In this document: in pieces, positions 9,079 to 16,925 of the stretch | How positions within the stretch are numbered: position 1 is the first letter of the stretch | Layout of the letters: each line of letters starts with the position of its first letter | Source: Acidovorax sp. | Lineage (GTDB): Bacteria > Pseudomonadota > Gammaproteobacteria > Burkholderiales > Burkholderiaceae_C | Length of the DNA stretch: 64,000 bases | Direction: 5' to 3' | Assembly: GCF_027492855.1 (NCBI RefSeq) | Contig: NZ_JAPUDY010000061.1 | Span: forward strand, 1 to 64,000 | Notes under the pieces: model-generated | Seen by the model: the letters and a program-made list of their open reading frames with translations, nothing else | Told to the model about the DNA's origin: nothing | Database searches by the model: none | Made by a program: the position numbers and the translations under genes

Positions 9079-10821
9079 ATGCGTTCGAACGTATATGCAG
9101 CCCAGGGCGACCGTCCGTGGTCGGCGGGGGGCAATGGCTCCCTGATCCTGGCGGCCATGAGTGCGGCCCCCGACGGCATCCTGCTGGTGGACCGCAGCGG
9201 CCGCATCGTGATGGTCAATGCCGCGATGGAGTCCATCTCCGGCTATTCGGCCGATGAGCTGTGCGGCAATTCAGTCAACATCTTTTTGCCTGCGGCCATG
9301 CGCAGTGCCCATTCCCAGTATCTGGAGAGCTACTTTTGCACGCCCTCGCGCCGCCCCATGGGGATGGGGCGCGACCTTTGGCTCGTGCGCAAGGACGGCA
9401 GCTCCGTGCCCGTGGACATCGCACTGGGGCACACCGAGGTCCATGGCGGCACGGCGGTAGCCTTCGTGCGCGACATCACCGACATGCGGCGGCTGGAGGC
9501 ACAGATGCACTTCCAGGCCACCCATGACACATTGACGGGCCTGATCAACCGCTGGCAATTCAGCCTGCGGCTCGAACAGGCCATTGCCGAATCGGCACGC
9601 TCGGGCCAGTCCTTTGCATTGCTGCTGCTGGACCTGGACGACTTCAAGGCCGTGAATGACGGCTATGGCCATGCCGCAGGCGACCAGTTGCTGCTGGAGG
9701 TAGCGCGCAGACTCAAGAGCGTGCTGCGTGCGGGCGATGCGTTGGCCCGGCTGGGTGGGGACGAGTTCACCGCGCTGCTCCCCCAAATCAACCGGCCGCA
9801 AGAGGCAGAGCAGGTAGCGGCCAAGCTGCTCGACACCTTGTGCCAGCCTTACCAGATGCATGGCTTCGAGCTGGATTTTGGCGCCAGTCTGGGGATCGCC
9901 CTGTACCCCGCCGATGCGCAGGATGCACAAACGCTCATGCGCTATGCCGATATGGCCATGTACCACGCCAAGGAGTCGGGCCGCGCCCGCTACGCCTTCT
10001 ATGCGCCGAACCTGGGGCTTCGCATGGCCGAGAAGCTGCAGCTGTATGAGCGTCTCAAAATGGCGCTGACCTGTGGCGGGCTGTCCTTGCACTACCAGCC
10101 CCAGATCGAGGTGGCCACGGGCCGTATACAAGGGGTCGAGGCGTTGCTGCGCTGGACCGACCCCTTGCTCGGAGAAATACCGCCAGACCGCTTTATCCCT
10201 GTGGCCGAGGCCACGGGCCTCATCTTGGCGATGGGGGCCTGGGTATTCGATACGGCTTGCCAGCAGATCGCCACCTGGTCTGAGGCCGGGATGCCGCTGC
10301 GGGTGGCCGTCAACCTGTCCGTGCAGCAGCTGCGCCAGACGGACCTGGTCGAGCAGATCGAGCGCAGCCTGTCATTGCACGGGACCCAGCCCCATCTGCT
10401 TGAGGTCGAAGTGACCGAGTCGGAAGCCATGGCAGACCCCGAGCAGGCCCGGCGCGTGCTCAGTCGCCTTCAGGCGCTGGGCGTTGGCATCGCGCTCGAC
10501 GACTTTGGCACGGGGCATTCTTCGTTGGCCTACCTGAAGCAGTTGCCAATCTCCCGCATCAAGATCGACCGCGAGTTCGTGCTCCCCTTGCTGGAGACCA
10601 CCGCCGACGCCACCCTTGTGCAGGCCATCATCGTGCTGGCGCAAACATTGGGCCTGCATGTGGTGGCCGAGGGCGTGGAATCCGCAGAACAGTTGCGCCT
10701 GCTGACGGGTTTTCGGTGCGATGCCTACCAGGGATGGCTGTTTTCCCGCGCAGTGGCGCCCGCGCAGGTGGTGCAATTGCTGCAGGGCAAAACCCCTTCA
10801 GCCGACGATGGGTTGGTGTAG
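9079..10821 (+). CDS. PAS-GGDEF-EAL cyclic di-GMP signalling protein
   Basis: 580 residues from MRSNVYAAQ (the frame is open upstream; this ATG is a conservative choice). There is a PAS domain at about 25-140 (APDGILLVDRSGRIVMVNAAM, VAFVRDITD). The GGDEF domain has an intact LGGDEFTALL and the YGHAAGDQLL metal/substrate region. The EAL domain has EALLRW, an intact DDFGTGHSSLAYLKQL and VVAEGVES. Both active sites look complete, so it may make or break cyclic di-GMP. No membrane segment is seen, so it is cytosolic. Its 3' end overlaps the convergent FNR-like gene by 24 bases. Confidence 0.93.
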   Translation: MRSNVYAAQGDRPWSAGGNGSLILAAMSAAPDGILLVDRSGRIVMVNAAMESISGYSADELCGNSVNIFLPAAMRSAHSQYLESYFCTPSRRPMGMGRDLWLVRKDGSSVPVDIALGHTEVHGGTAVAFVRDITDMRRLEAQMHFQATHDTLTGLINRWQFSLRLEQAIAESARSGQSFALLLLDLDDFKAVNDGYGHAAGDQLLLEVARRLKSVLRAGDALARLGGDEFTALLPQINRPQEAEQVAAKLLDTLCQPYQMHGFELDFGASLGIALYPADAQDAQTLMRYADMAMYHAKESGRARYAFYAPNLGLRMAEKLQLYERLKMALTCGGLSLHYQPQIEVATGRIQGVEALLRWTDPLLGEIPPDRFIPVAEATGLILAMGAWVFDTACQQIATWSEAGMPLRVAVNLSVQQLRQTDLVEQIERSLSLHGTQPHLLEVEVTESEAMADPEQARRVLSRLQALGVGIALDDFGTGHSSLAYLKQLPISRIKIDREFVLPLLETTADATLVQAIIVLAQTLGLHVVAEGVESAEQLRLLTGFRCDAYQGWLFSRAVAPAQVVQLLQGKTPSADDGLV

Positions 10822-11553
10822 TGCCGCCGGGGTGCGCCGCTTGGTTTTTTTGACGGATTTTTGACCGCAGGCAAGAGCGAGCAAAGCATCCCGCTCAATC
10901 TCGCAATGCCAGCGGTCGCGGCGCACCAGCCCTTTGTGCAGCACCAACTGGCGCAGCGCGCGTGCAATGCTTTCCCGCGTGGTCGAAAGCAGATCGGCCA
11001 GCACCACATGGCTGGGCAGCCGCACCAGCGTGCTGCGCTGCAGGCGGGCCAGTTGCAGCAAGGTGGCCGCCAATTGGCCCGGCACGCCCCGGATGCGAAC
11101 GATGCGGGCCCATTCAGCCACACCCGCAATCGTTTGCGCATAGCTCTGCGCCAGCGTCCACAGAAACACTTCATCGAAAAGGCCTTGTTGGCCGGCAGCC
11201 GCCACCTGCACTTCGCACAACCGCCCCTGCGTCAAGGCGCGGCAAGACACTGCGGCGGGCTGCTGGACCAGCACCGTGGTGCCCAGCGGCTGCCCGGGGC
11301 CAAACAGCCCGATAGGCCGATCCACGCGGTCTTCGCCACCACACAGCAGCATGACCATGCCTGTTTTCACGATCCTGAAAGTGAGGGGCATCTCCCCTTG
11401 CTGTAGCAGCAGCTCGCCCTTGCCCATGGGCCGTTCGGTCAACAAGGGAGCCCACCTGCTGCGGCGGTCTTCGCTCTGCCGCCCCAGCATGCATTGTTGC
11501 TGCCCCGCGCACTGCGCACACCCGCTGCTTCGGGCCAGAGGTTCGGGTTTCAT
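10798..11553 (-). CDS. Crp/Fnr family regulator with FNR-type cysteines
   Basis: 251 residues: cyclic-nucleotide-binding fold, then a winged helix (HVVLADLLSTTRESIARALRQL). The N-terminus carries Cys12-x2-Cys15-x5-Cys21, the same spacing as the FNR cluster ligands. Cys113 in RLCEV sits 101 residues after Cys12, matching the fourth FNR ligand. It may therefore bind a [4Fe-4S] cluster and sense oxygen. The recognition helix reads E-S-I-A-R, not the FNR E-x-x-S-R, so the DNA site may differ. It is convergent with, and overlaps, the c-di-GMP gene. Confidence 0.88.
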   Translation of the reverse strand: MKPEPLARSSGCAQCAGQQQCMLGRQSEDRRSRWAPLLTERPMGKGELLLQQGEMPLTFRIVKTGMVMLLCGGEDRVDRPIGLFGPGQPLGTTVLVQQPAAVSCRALTQGRLCEVQVAAAGQQGLFDEVFLWTLAQSYAQTIAGVAEWARIVRIRGVPGQLAATLLQLARLQRSTLVRLPSHVVLADLLSTTRESIARALRQLVLHKGLVRRDRWHCEIERDALLALACGQKSVKKTKRRTPAALHQPIVG

Positions 11554-11614
11554 GGAGCGGTGGCAACGGACATTTGGCCGGGAAAGTGAAGACAGTCATG
11601 GCGCCCAGGAACGC

Positions 11615-11651
11615 AAAAACCCGGGCAGGTTCTAAGAACTTACCCGGGTTT
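11615..11651 (-). terminator. terminator of the Bug-protein gene
   Basis: Near-perfect 16-bp inverted repeat (arms at 11617-11632 and 11636-11651, aaacccggg core) followed on the minus strand by a T run. It sits 48 bases past the Bug gene stop. Confidence 0.8.
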
Positions 11652-11698
11652 GTTATGTGCGGCAACAAATGGAATGCCGCAGGCTCAGCCGCGCTGAA

Positions 11699-12733
11699 TC
11701 ACTCCACTTTGATGCCCCGCATCGCGATCACACCACCCAGCAGATTGGTGTCGGCCTTGATCCGGTTGGCCAACCCTTCGGGCGATGAGCCCACGGTTTG
11801 CCAGCCTTGCTGAAAGAGCTTGGCACGCACATCTTCGCTGCGGGCAATCTCGCTGATCAGCACGGCCAGCTTGGCCTGGATGGGCTTGGGCATGGTCGAT
11901 GGCGCGGCAAAGGCGTTCCAGATCTCCAGGTTGAAGCCCCGGATGCCCGCTTCCGCCAGGCTTGGTACATCTGGAGCCAGTGGGCTGCGTCCGGCCGAGG
12001 TCACGCCAATCGCGCGCAGCTTGCCTGCACGCACCTGGGCTTGTGCCAGGGCAGGGGGCAGCAGCGCCATCTGCAACTGCTCGCCCAGCATGGCCGTGGC
12101 CACCTGCGAGTAGCCGGGGTAGGGCACATGCACCGGATTGATGTTGCTGCGCGACTTGAGCAGCTCGGTGCCGATGTGGCCCACGGTGCCCACACCAGGC
12201 GTGCCATAGCTCCACTTGTCGCCCGCATTGCGCGCCGCCACGAAGAAATCGTGGGCGTTGGCGGTGGCGGGAACCCCTGGCTGGCTCACGGGCGCGGTCA
12301 GGATCAGGGGCGAGGTGCCGATGAGGCTCAGAGGCGCCAGGTCCTTGGTCGGGTTGTAAGGCACGGCGGGGTTGAGCAGCTTGGCAATGGTCAGGTTGCC
12401 ATTGATCATCAGGCCGATGGTGTGGTCGTCGCGCGCCTTGGCCACGGCATCGGCGCCGATGTTGCCGCCTGCGCCTACCTTGTTTTCCACGATCACGGGC
12501 TGTCCCAGGGCCTTGGACAGGGGCTCCGAGAACGTGCGCGCCGTGAGGTCAGGCGACGAGCCTGCCGGAAAGCCCACGATGATCTTGATGGGCTTGGTGG
12601 GCCATGCCAGAGGGGCCGCCGCGGCGGCTGCGGTGGATTTGCCTGTGTTCTGGGCCATGGCCCAGGGGGAAGCGGCGGCAGCCAAAGCGATCAGCAACGA
12701 GGCACGGCGGAAAACGACGGGGCGTGACAACAT
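11699..12733 (-). CDS. Bug/TctC family periplasmic substrate-binding protein
   Basis: 344 residues from MLSRPVVFRRASLLIALAAAA, chosen because gaggag lies ten bases upstream. A signal peptide ends near AMAQ. The mature protein has the Bug hallmarks WPTKPIKIIVGFPAGSSPDLTAR near the N-terminus, VIVENKVGAGGNIGADAVAKA, and a PSLAEAGIRGFNLEIWNAF segment. These proteins deliver carboxylates to tripartite tricarboxylate transporters or act as orphan binders. No TctA/TctB genes are near, so it is an orphan; the ligand is unknown. Confidence 0.93.
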   Translation of the reverse strand: MLSRPVVFRRASLLIALAAAASPWAMAQNTGKSTAAAAAAPLAWPTKPIKIIVGFPAGSSPDLTARTFSEPLSKALGQPVIVENKVGAGGNIGADAVAKARDDHTIGLMINGNLTIAKLLNPAVPYNPTKDLAPLSLIGTSPLILTAPVSQPGVPATANAHDFFVAARNAGDKWSYGTPGVGTVGHIGTELLKSRSNINPVHVPYPGYSQVATAMLGEQLQMALLPPALAQAQVRAGKLRAIGVTSAGRSPLAPDVPSLAEAGIRGFNLEIWNAFAAPSTMPKPIQAKLAVLISEIARSEDVRAKLFQQGWQTVGSSPEGLANRIKADTNLLGGVIAMRGIKVE

Positions 12734-12774
12734 GAAACGGGATCTCCTCAGAAACAATCAATCAGGGGCCAAAA

Positions 12775-12804
12775 CGACGCGGGGCCCCAGAACTGGGGCC
12801 CCGC
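12775..12804 (-). terminator. hairpin downstream of rpoH
   Basis: Perfect 12-bp stem (gcggggccccag / ctggggccccgc) with an aa loop, followed on the minus strand by a short T-rich stretch. A second stem (12817-12844) lies directly past the rpoH stop. Together they probably end rpoH transcription. Confidence 0.7.
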
Positions 12805-12850
12805 GAGGCAACTTCTGCAGAGGGCAATATTAACGCCCCTCTGCGCAGGC

Positions 12851-13792
12851 TCAGGCGTACTCGGCCAGGGCCTTCTTCATCTTCTTCATGGCAGCCACTT
12901 CGATCTGGCGGATGCGCTCGGCGCTCACGCCATACACGGCAGCCAGCTCGTGCAGCGTCATACCGCCAGAGCCATCGTCGTTGACCTTGAGCCAGCGCTC
13001 CTCCACGATGCGGCGGCTGCGGTCGTCCAGGCTGGCCAGGGCGGTGGCAATGCCATCGGAGGCCAGCGCATCACGCTGGCGCGATTCGATCATCGTCGTG
13101 GGCTCGTGCGAAGCATCGGCCAGGTAGGCGATGGGGCCAAAGGCCTGCTCGCCATCGTCCGAAGGGCTGGGGTCCAGCAGCACATCGCCACCCGACATGC
13201 GGGTTTCCATCTCGATGACCTCTTCGCGCTTCACGTTCAGTTGTTCGGCCACGGCGTTGATCTCGTGCTCGGACAGGGTATCGCGGTGCGTGGCGGCATC
13301 TGCCGCTGCAGCATCGGCCTTGAAACCCTGCTTCATGGAGCGCAGATTGAAGAACAGCTTGCGCTGGGCCTTGGTGGTCGCCACCTTGACCATGCGCCAG
13401 TTCTTCAGGATGTACTCATGGATCTCTGCCTTGATCCAGTGCATGGCATAGCTCACCAGGCGCACGCCCTGATCGGGGTCGAAACGCTTGACCGCCTTCA
13501 TCAGACCCACATTGCCTTCCTGAATCAGGTCGCCATGGGGCAGGCCGTAGCCCAGGTACTGGCGCGCAATCGACACCACAAGGCGCAGGTGCGACATCAC
13601 CAGCCGACCGGCGGCGTCCACATCGTTGTTGTCCTTGAGCTGGCGCGCGTAGGTCTGCTCTTCTTCGTGCGTGAGCAGGGGCAGGCGGTTCACTGCCGAA
13701 ATGTAGGCGTCCAGATTACCGAGCGCAGGCACCAGCGCCCAGGGGTTGGTGGGGGCCAGGGTCATCGTCGCGGTTCCAGATTGAATGTTCAT
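12851..13792 (-). CDS. rpoH: heat-shock sigma factor RpoH (sigma 32)
   Basis: 313 residues with sigma-70 regions 2 to 4: LVMSHLRLVVSIARQYLGYGLPHGDLIQEGNVGLMKAVKRFDP (region 2) and a C-terminal helix-turn-helix (MTLHELAAVYGVSAERIRQIEVAAMKKM). The RpoH box QRKLFFNLR separates this family from RpoD/RpoS. It directs RNA polymerase to heat-shock promoters. A perfect CIRCE operator lies 31 bases upstream of the start codon, so HrcA control is likely. Confidence 0.97.
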   Translation of the reverse strand: MNIQSGTATMTLAPTNPWALVPALGNLDAYISAVNRLPLLTHEEEQTYARQLKDNNDVDAAGRLVMSHLRLVVSIARQYLGYGLPHGDLIQEGNVGLMKAVKRFDPDQGVRLVSYAMHWIKAEIHEYILKNWRMVKVATTKAQRKLFFNLRSMKQGFKADAAAADAATHRDTLSEHEINAVAEQLNVKREEVIEMETRMSGGDVLLDPSPSDDGEQAFGPIAYLADASHEPTTMIESRQRDALASDGIATALASLDDRSRRIVEERWLKVNDDGSGGMTLHELAAVYGVSAERIRQIEVAAMKKMKKALAEYA

Positions 13793-13822
13793 TCCAGGAA
13801 TCCTTTCCTCTAAACCAAGATA

Positions 13823-13849
13823 TTAGCACTCTGTCTGATCGAGTGCTAA
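13823..13849. promoter_or_regulatory. CIRCE operator (HrcA site) upstream of rpoH
   Basis: Exact inverted repeat ttagcactc - nine bases - gagtgctaa, the textbook CIRCE sequence with the correct spacer. HrcA represses genes carrying it at normal temperature. Position just upstream of rpoH suggests HrcA control of the sigma factor. Confidence 0.95.
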
Positions 13850-13911
13850 GCCCAAAGTTCCCAGGGGATTGGGCGTTGTGGGTATGGGGAGGAATATGAA
13901 TGAAATAGCGA

Positions 13912-13957
13912 TCTGGCGCTTATTCTATAAGCGCTAAATGCTATATATTTAATAGCA
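13912..13957. repeat. double-hairpin repeat copy B, rpoH-ftsY intergenic
   Basis: Palindrome 2 (ggcgctta-ttct-ataagcgct) followed by palindrome 1 (tgctatatatttaatagca). It lies between the ftsY 3' end and the rpoH promoter region. Confidence 0.85.
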
Positions 13958-13984
13958 AAATGGCAACTCTTGGTGTTTCGGGTA

Positions 13985-15442
13985 TCAGGCCAACAAGGCC
14001 TGGGCAAACTCGCGGGCGTTGAAGGTTTCCAGGTCTTCGAGCTTTTCGCCCACGCCGATGAAATAGACGGGGATGGGGCGCTCCTGCGCGATGGCGGCCA
14101 ACACACCGCCCTTGGCGGTGCCGTCGAGTTTGGTCACGATGAGGCCGGTGAGCTGCAGCGCGTCGTCAAATGACCGCACCTGGGCCAGCGCGTTTTGGCC
14201 GGTGTTGCCGTCGATGACCAGCAGTACCTCGTGTGGGGCCGTGGCGTCGGCCTTGGTGACCACGCGGCGGATCTTTTTGAGCTCTTCCATCAGGTGCAAC
14301 TGCGTGGGCAGACGCCCGGCGGTGTCCACCAGCACCACGTCCTTGCCGCGCGCCTTGCCGGCGGTCACCGCATCAAAGCTCACGGCGGCGGGGTCGCCGC
14401 CCTCCTGGCTCACGATCTCGACGGTGTTGCGGTCGGCCCATACGCCGAGCTGCTCGCGTGCGGCGGCGCGGAAGGTGTCGGCCGCAGCCAGCAGCACGGC
14501 GGCGCCTTCGCCCGCCAGGTGCTTGGTGAGTTTGCCGATGGAGGTGGTTTTGCCCGCGCCGTTCACGCCCGCCACCATGATCACGGTGGGGGTGTGCTCG
14601 CCAATGACGAGGGATTTCTCCAGCGGGCGCAGCAGGTCGGCCAGCGCGTCGGCCAGCAGGCCTTTGACGGCGGCAGGGTCGGTGGCCTTGGCCTCTTTCA
14701 CGCGGCGCTTGAGGTCGGCCAGCAGGTGCGAGGTGGCCTTGACGCCGGTGTCGGCCATCAGCAAGGCCTCTTCCAGCTCTTCATACAGCGCATCGTCGAT
14801 CTGCGTGCCGGTGAAGACGGTGGCGATGCTGCTGCCGGTTTTGCGCAGTCCGGCCTTGAGGCGGTCGAGCCAACCCTTGCGCTCAGCGGGGGCCGGTGCT
14901 GCGGGTTCAGGGGCGGGAGCGATGGCGACAGGCGCGGGCGCCGGAATGGGCGGCGCGACAGGTGCTGGTGGCGGGGCAACGGGTGCCGGTGGCGCCACCG
15001 GCGGTGTTTCCACCACAGGCGCGGCCACCGGTGTCGCGACCGGTGCGGTAGCGGCAGGGGGTGTTGCAACGGGCTCCGTAGCTGGTGTGACAGGGGCCAC
15101 CGGCGCAGCGGGCGGCGGGGCGGCCACTTCGGGTGCCTTGCTCGCAAACGGGTTGCGCAGCCAGCCAAAGCTGGAAGCGGCTGGAGCAGGCGCGGGTGCG
15201 GGAGCTGCAGGCGCAGGCATGGGCACGGGCACAGCGGGGGGCTCCGGCGCCGCTTCTGGGGCCGGGGTGGCTGCCACCGGCGCTGCGACTGCTGGTGCGG
15301 CAGGCGCAGGCGAGGCTGTGGGTTCAGGGGCGGCCAGGGGAGGGGCCGTGGGGGTGGCGGGCGGCGGTGCATCCACCGGCAAGGCGGCGGCGGGTGCGTC
15401 GACGGGGACGGGCGCGGGTTTTTTCTTGAAAAAACTGAACAT
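13985..15442 (-). CDS. ftsY: signal recognition particle receptor FtsY
   Basis: 485 residues from MFSFFKKKPAPVPV. The first ~190 residues form a long, low-complexity Pro/Ala-rich acidic A region, then come the N and G domains. G-domain motifs are complete: GVNGAGKTTSIGKL (P-loop), DTFRAAAREQL, DTAGRLPTQ, and TKLDGTAKGG. FtsY docks SRP-ribosome complexes at the membrane. No clear Shine-Dalgarno is seen before the ATG. It diverges from the M16 gene starting at 15471, only 28 bp away. Confidence 0.97.
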   Translation of the reverse strand: MFSFFKKKPAPVPVDAPAAALPVDAPPPATPTAPPLAAPEPTASPAPAAPAVAAPVAATPAPEAAPEPPAVPVPMPAPAAPAPAPAPAASSFGWLRNPFASKAPEVAAPPPAAPVAPVTPATEPVATPPAATAPVATPVAAPVVETPPVAPPAPVAPPPAPVAPPIPAPAPVAIAPAPEPAAPAPAERKGWLDRLKAGLRKTGSSIATVFTGTQIDDALYEELEEALLMADTGVKATSHLLADLKRRVKEAKATDPAAVKGLLADALADLLRPLEKSLVIGEHTPTVIMVAGVNGAGKTTSIGKLTKHLAGEGAAVLLAAADTFRAAAREQLGVWADRNTVEIVSQEGGDPAAVSFDAVTAGKARGKDVVLVDTAGRLPTQLHLMEELKKIRRVVTKADATAPHEVLLVIDGNTGQNALAQVRSFDDALQLTGLIVTKLDGTAKGGVLAAIAQERPIPVYFIGVGEKLEDLETFNAREFAQALLA

Positions 15443-15470
15443 TGGAGGGTTCTTAGAATCACCCCATTCT

Positions 15471-16904
15471 ATGAAACGCGCTTTCACCCTACTGGGCCTC
15501 ATGGCCTGCCTCTCGTGCGGGGCTGCCTTTGCGGCATCGCCACCGCTGATTCAACCCGGCGCGGCAACGCCCGCCACCGCCTCTGGCGCACAGGAGTTCA
15601 CGCTTAAAAACGGCATGCGGCTCATCGTGCAGCCCGACCGCCGTGCCCCCACGGCGGTGCACATGGTGTGGGTGCGTGTGGGCTCCATGGACGAAGTCGA
15701 TGGCACCACGGGTGTGGCCCATGTGCTGGAGCACATGATGTTCAAGGGCACCAAAACGCTGCCACCGGGCGAGTTCTCGCGCCGCGTGGCGGCCTTGGGC
15801 GGGCGCGAAAACGCCTTCACCAGCCGCGACTACACCGGTTATTACCAGCAGATTCCGTCCAACCGGCTTGAAGACGTGATGAAACTCGAATCCGGCCGTT
15901 TTGCCCACAACCAGTGGCCGGACGAAGAGTTCAAGAAAGAGATCGAGGTGGTGAAGGAAGAGCGCCGCCTGCGCACCGAAGACCAGCCCCGCGCCATGCT
16001 GGCCGAGCAGCTTTTTGCCGCCACCTTCAATGCAGCGCCCTACCGCCGCCCCATCGTGGGCTGGATGAGCGACCTGGACGCGATGACGCCCGATGACGTG
16101 CGCGCCTTCCACCGCCAGTGGTACACGCCCACCAACGCCGCCGTGGTGGTGGCGGGCGATGTGGACGTGGCGCAGGTGCGCACGCTGGCAGAAAAATACT
16201 ACGGCAGCCTGCCCGTGCACGCATTGCCCGCGCGCAAGCCGCGCACCGAGCCCGTGCAGCAGGGGCTGCGCCGCATCGCCGTCAAGGCACCGGCCGAGCA
16301 GGCCTATGTGGCGCTGGCTTTCCGTGCGCCCAGCCTGGACCGTGTGGAGAACCTTGCCGCTGGCGACCGCGATGCGCTGGCGCTGATGGTGCTGTCGGCC
16401 GTGTTCAACGGCTACGACGGCGCCCGGCTCGACCGCGCACTGACCCAGGGCGACAACCGCGTGGCCGACAGCGCCAGCAGCTCTGCCATGGTCACGGGGC
16501 GCGGCCCCAGCCTGTTCATGCTCAGCGGCGTGCCCGCCGCGGGCAAAACGGCAGCCCAGGTGGAAGACGCACTGCGCGCCGAGGTGGCCCGCGTGGCGCG
16601 TGATGGCGTGAGCGAGGCCGAGCTGACCCGCGTCAAGACGCAGTGGATCGCCTCCACCGTGTACGAGCGCGACTCGGTGATGAACCAGGCGCAGGAGCTG
16701 GGCGGCAACTGGGTGCAGGGCTTTCCGCTTGATGCCAACGAGCGCCTTTTGGCCCTGCTGCGCACCGTGACGCCCGCCGAGGTACAGGCCGTGGCCGCCA
16801 AATATTTTGGTGACGACCAGCTCACCGTGGCCACGCTGCTGCCCCAGCCGCTGGACGCCCCGCGCCCCCGCGCACGGCCCGCGCCTGGTGCGGCCCGCCA
16901 CTGA
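15471..16904 (+). CDS. M16 family zinc peptidase, catalytic member
   Basis: 477 residues with a cleavable signal peptide (MKRAFTLLGLMACLSCGAAFA). The M16 inverted zinc motif is intact (HVLEH at the start of HVLEHMMFKGT), with the downstream glutamate in EIEVVKEERR. It has the usual two repeated M16 domains. Located in the periplasm, it is probably a processing or degradative metallopeptidase. It is followed 21 bp later by an M16 homologue lacking the zinc motif, a pairing seen in other bacteria and in mitochondrial processing peptidase. Confidence 0.95.
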   Translation: MKRAFTLLGLMACLSCGAAFAASPPLIQPGAATPATASGAQEFTLKNGMRLIVQPDRRAPTAVHMVWVRVGSMDEVDGTTGVAHVLEHMMFKGTKTLPPGEFSRRVAALGGRENAFTSRDYTGYYQQIPSNRLEDVMKLESGRFAHNQWPDEEFKKEIEVVKEERRLRTEDQPRAMLAEQLFAATFNAAPYRRPIVGWMSDLDAMTPDDVRAFHRQWYTPTNAAVVVAGDVDVAQVRTLAEKYYGSLPVHALPARKPRTEPVQQGLRRIAVKAPAEQAYVALAFRAPSLDRVENLAAGDRDALALMVLSAVFNGYDGARLDRALTQGDNRVADSASSSAMVTGRGPSLFMLSGVPAAGKTAAQVEDALRAEVARVARDGVSEAELTRVKTQWIASTVYERDSVMNQAQELGGNWVQGFPLDANERLLALLRTVTPAEVQAVAAKYFGDDQLTVATLLPQPLDAPRPRARPAPGAARH

Positions 16905-16925
16905 ACCCGCTTTGCGCCACATTCC

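Noticed and set aside
14900-15440. Repetitive ggtgc/ggcgc tract as a possible repeat array or CRISPR
   Set aside because: It is coding low-complexity Pro/Ala sequence of FtsY with no regular repeat-spacer spacing. No CRISPR array was seen in the window.
14073-15470. Very long plus-strand open frame opposite ftsY, rich in Gly/Ala
   Set aside because: It is the antisense shadow of the Pro/Ala-rich ftsY A region and G domain; only the part from 15471 is a real M16 gene.
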